This document shows, piece by piece, positions 60,786 through 64,000 of a DNA stretch of 64,000 nucleotides. A program made the position numbers and the translations under genes. The notes under the pieces were generated by a model, which was not told the DNA's origin, did no database searches, and saw only the letters and a program-made list of their open reading frames with translations. Numbering within the stretch: the first letter of the stretch is position 1; each line of letters opens with the position of its first letter. The stretch covers positions 14,198,428-14,262,427 of the forward strand of contig NC_059480.1 of NCBI RefSeq assembly GCF_018139145.2, written 5' to 3'. This DNA is from Gymnogyps californianus (lineage: Eukaryota; Chordata; Aves; Accipitriformes; Cathartidae).

Positions 60786-61610
60786 GGGAAAAATGATCCC
60801 TGGCGAAAAATATCAAGGAGAACAAAGTCAGATGCTGGATCTAGAATTATTCAAAATCAGCTATATAGGATGGGCTCAGGTAAGATGTAAGAAGCTGTCA
60901 AGCATCATGCACACTGTCAGACTTTAAAAGACCTGTCACTGAGTAAAAAGAGAAACTATATCTAGGGAATGACACTTGGCAATTTCTGTTTACCCTTGGC
61001 CAGGTTGTATCCAGCCTCTGAATAGTTATCAGCAATGATAAGGATGTCAGCACCACCTCTCCCTTGGCGTGCAGGAATTGGTCAGGAGTGCCAGGACTGC
61101 ATCTTCCCCATGCCCCCTAGGTGTGAACCCCAGCAAAGTGGTTGAGGAGGTGTGCGAAGGAGATGGGCCCACAGAGACACTGAGCAACATCAACACGGGT
61201 GGTGCACAGCATGTGCATTTTACTTACATGCTGCGGTGCACTGGAGGCATTGTGCCTCTCTAAGGTATAATCCCTTCCAGAGTTCCCCTCAGAGTGGTAC
61301 GAATGCACATCACCCTTTAATTAACACTGTGCCTAGGAGGCACAACTGAGCCTTTAGTATAGCCACAGGCTTTACATACACCTTAACTTGCAAATTGGAG
61401 ATAAAAGTAGTTAATTTAAGTATAAACTGCCTCTTTTTTTAAGAAAGACCTTGATTTACACATGGAAGAGAAAGTAATTACATTTAACATATGTCACAGC
61501 TCTTAAAGAATATTTGATAATAATTAATCACTAAGAAAAAAAAATAAAAAGGAAATTCAAGTCAGTTCAGAGCTGCGGTCAAAACCCCAACCTCTGAAGG
61601 AAAATTTTAC
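60786..61610. other. Non-coding DNA with a small GC-richer patch
   Basis: A GC-richer piece at about 61020-61270 gives overlapping 60-65-codon frames on both strands without a recognised domain. The rest is AT-rich. Nothing else is seen. Confidence 0.4.
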
Positions 61611-61667
61611 TCTGTTCTGTTCTACTCTATTCTGTTCCATTCTATTCTATCCTATTCTATTCTTTCC
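61611..61667 (+). repeat. Pentanucleotide microsatellite (TTCTR)n
   Basis: About eleven units of TTCTA/TTCTG type with scattered changes. The motif is close to CR1 tail repeats on the sense strand, but no CR1 body is recognisable to its left. Confidence 0.8.
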
Positions 61668-62502
61668 CAGCTTTTACACTACACATATCATTGTAACATT
61701 GGAGCATCTTTCCAGCATACTACATTAAACAATGTGATTACAATCCATTGACTGTTCCATCAACTATATTCCATGAAATCAATCAGAGCTGTGACTACTC
61801 AGCATCTTGCAGGACTGCCAAGCATCTTCCACGATTCTCTAGCCACTGGATTTATTTTTAAATGTAGACTTCATCAGAGTTTATTCTCATCATAGCGTTG
61901 AGGGAATGAATCCTAAGCAAATCTAATCCTGACATGCCTCTACCCTTCCTTCCACTGTTGGCATGCCAGAGCACTGGGCTTCTGTACTTATAAATGGCAT
62001 TTACCCTCCTATCCATTTTTCTTAACTACTCTTTCTGCAGAGTGCAGAGAAGCAGAAACAGGATGCTAACAACAAGACCTCTGCTTGAATATCTTGCCCG
62101 TAATCGTAGACAGACACCAGGGCATAAGTGACATTTTTATACTATGTCAGTGCATATCATGTGTGCCTACACTTATGATCCAAACAGTATGGTATTTCCA
62201 TGAGTTTGAAGAGTGTCTGTTTAGTTGTTATTCATCTTGTTTACCCAACATTTTTATTCTTCTACATTTTCTTCTCTTTCATCTAATAGCTATTAGCAAG
62301 TTTTGGTTTAAATGGGATTGTGGCCTGAAACACAAAATGTTCTTACTCTGCTATTCGATGTTTTTAATCTTTTAAAACACATATATCCAAAGATGAAAAT
62401 GTCTTTTTTGGAGTCCACATCAAAAGAATGTTAGAAGTCATCAAAGAAAGTGGAGAGCAGAGCATATGCTGTTCTAAGGATGGCTTCAATTCTCTAAAAA
62501 TT

Positions 62503-62576
62503 AGGGGCCAGATTCTGCTGTCTCTGATATCAGTGGGAAAATTTCCACTGACTCCAGAAAGTGAAAAATCAGGCCC
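62503..62576. repeat. Palindromic MITE-like repeat copy
   Basis: The ends AGGGGCCAGATTCT and AAAAATCAGGCCCT are inverted repeats with one extra base, and the centre CAGTGGGAAAATTTCCACTG is almost its own reverse complement. The left flank is TTA and the right flank TGTAA, which leaves a possible three-base TTA/TAA duplication of the Harbinger type unproven. Same general family as the other palindromic copies. Confidence 0.55.
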
Positions 62577-64000
62577 TGTAATATTAAAACACTGACAGAT
62601 ATTGCTAAGGGAAATGCGCAGGACATTTTTAGACATTAATAGACATTAAAATATAAATGCACACAATATAAGCCTAAAGGACAGGTGATTATATTTTCTT
62701 TTTTTTTTCTGAGAAGAGAATAATGAATGAATCAGACTTTGCAAAGATCATACCATTAGCTCTTTAACCTTTCTGAGCATCAGGATGAATTTTGTTCTTT
62801 GCTTTTATCACAGCTGTAATGTTATTGCTACAGATGCTAAAGTTACCTGGCATTTCTTAACTCCATTCATTTATGGAGTTTTACTAAATGCTAGCTGGTT
62901 TTGCTGTTGTTTATAGCTTGTTTATTATAAACTACAGTATAGTAGAAGAGGTATTTTGCTCAAAAAGAGTGAAGAGGTATGGGGTTGCTAACTCAGAGCT
63001 TTCTCTTTCAAATCATGATGTCGGCGAAGCAAGTGAGCAGCCCAGTTTCTCTGCCTCTCCCTCAGCAGGGCTAGCCAATGAGTCCTGTCTCTCTCTCTCT
63101 GAAGTTAACCGTCATTCCTCAATGTGCAAGAAATCAGCTGTAAGCACAACTTGGGTCACTACATACATCCCAAGCTGTGACAGAGGTGGCAGTGATGCAG
63201 TCAGGCTGTTGGCCTGTTTCTCTGTACAGGACACAGTTCCTGATCTTTTTTCCACAGCAGCCACAGACAAACCTGTAGGTTCAGAGCATACTTCCAGTCT
63301 ACCTTCCACATATTTACTACATTTGCTTTTCTAATGCAAAAAGTAATCTTGCTTTAAAGAAGTTCCTTGGACCAGGTAATGATGGGCATTGGATGGCGAA
63401 GCCAGGTTTTCCTTCCTGTAACAGCCTACCCATAAGGCCAGTCATGATACCAGTCCAAGCACTCAGCAGCGTACAGGAATAACTCCCCCTCTGCCTCTCA
63501 GGAGGCATTCTTTCTCAAGGATGTGTCAGAATCAGCAGTCACACTCTTCCTGCAAATACACGTGATGATCTACGAGCACAGGTTGTCCCACATTAACCGA
63601 TGGGAAGCTCAAGGTGATACAAGGTGATACAAGGTGAATTTGTATCTAATGGAGTTGCAAGTTAATGCATAGCTGCCTTAGGGCAGCCCATCAGCTGGAG
63701 TTGAATCAGTCATTAATAGCTTAGAAATCACAACCAAGCAAACAAAGACTAAATGATGATAAGAACAAAGAACAGAAAAATGAGCTATTGAAAGCAGGAC
63801 TTTCTGAAGTTCATGGGCCACAGATTTGACACTTTTTCCACCCTGGGCCCCAAATGACTGGGTAAGGTTGTGTGTGTTCAAAACCATGAGGGTCATGCAT
63901 TCATTGAAAACTGAGTAGAAAAATGAAATCAGATTATTTCACTGATGCCTCTGACTAGGGAGGCTCCACGTATTTGCGAGGGGAATGTTTTAATCTTCCA
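62577..64000. other. Non-coding DNA, no gene supported
   Basis: A plus-strand frame of 148 codons (62888-63334) starts with a hydrophobic stretch followed by a Ser-rich region, but has no recognisable domain and is not supported as a gene. A (CT)n run lies at 63088-63100 and a short 10-bp tandem repeat at 63611-63637. Confidence 0.4.
63611..63637 (+). repeat. Short tandem repeat, 10-bp unit
   Basis: AAGGTGATAC repeated about 2.7 times without mismatch, a small recent duplication. Confidence 0.85.

Noticed and set aside
1..64000. CRISPR array, tRNA, rRNA or bacterial operon
   Set aside because: No regularly spaced short repeats with unique spacers, no cloverleaf or A/B-box pair I could support, no ribosome-binding-site-led gene chain. 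The transposons are avian.

Overview
The window looks like a gene-poor stretch of a bird nuclear genome. The base composition is AT-rich. It has a CR1 (chicken repeat 1) LINE with a recognisable ORF2 C-terminus and a short 3' tail, a second and probably a third, older CR1-type tail, and two long terminal repeats of an avian endogenous-retrovirus family (termini TGTCCTGG...CCACGACA, 5-bp target duplication, so ERVL-like). LTRs of this kind are abundant in many neoavian genomes, so a neoavian bird is more likely than a galliform; that is inference from memory of the family, not a search.

No protein-coding exon of a host gene could be supported anywhere in the 64 kb. The open reading frames are short (at most 172 codons), overlap one another on both strands, and match nothing I recognise apart from the CR1 ORF2 tail. 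The window is best read as an intergenic desert or the inside of a very large intron.

Layout: 1-11.7 kb is unique-looking AT-rich DNA with two faint palindromic-repeat relics and one perfect 18-bp palindrome. 11.7-14.3 kb is a distinctly GC-rich block containing a four-unit tandem array of about 176 bp, followed by an old CR1-like tail. 14.8-15.4 kb is a minus-strand, 5'-truncated CR1. 16.95-17.54 kb is a complete solo LTR with an exact target-site duplication. 17.86-18.47 kb is a decayed integrase of Gypsy/Metaviridae type, broken into three frames. 22.9-23.3 kb is a 3'-truncated sister LTR in the same orientation. 23.3-39 kb is mostly featureless AT-rich DNA. A plus-strand CR1 relic lies at 39.3-39.55 kb. 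From 41 to 64 kb the sequence is again AT-rich and is dotted with relics of a palindromic, MITE-like amniote repeat, one strong 21-bp-stem hairpin (48.17 kb), and short microsatellites.

I see no operon, CRISPR array, rRNA, tRNA or other bacterial-style system, and no convincing new multi-gene system. The most interesting items are the integrase relic, the GC-rich tandem array, the long hairpin at 48.17 kb, the recurring palindromic family, and several AT-rich, homeodomain-site-rich blocks that might be conserved non-coding elements; the last can only be settled by alignment.
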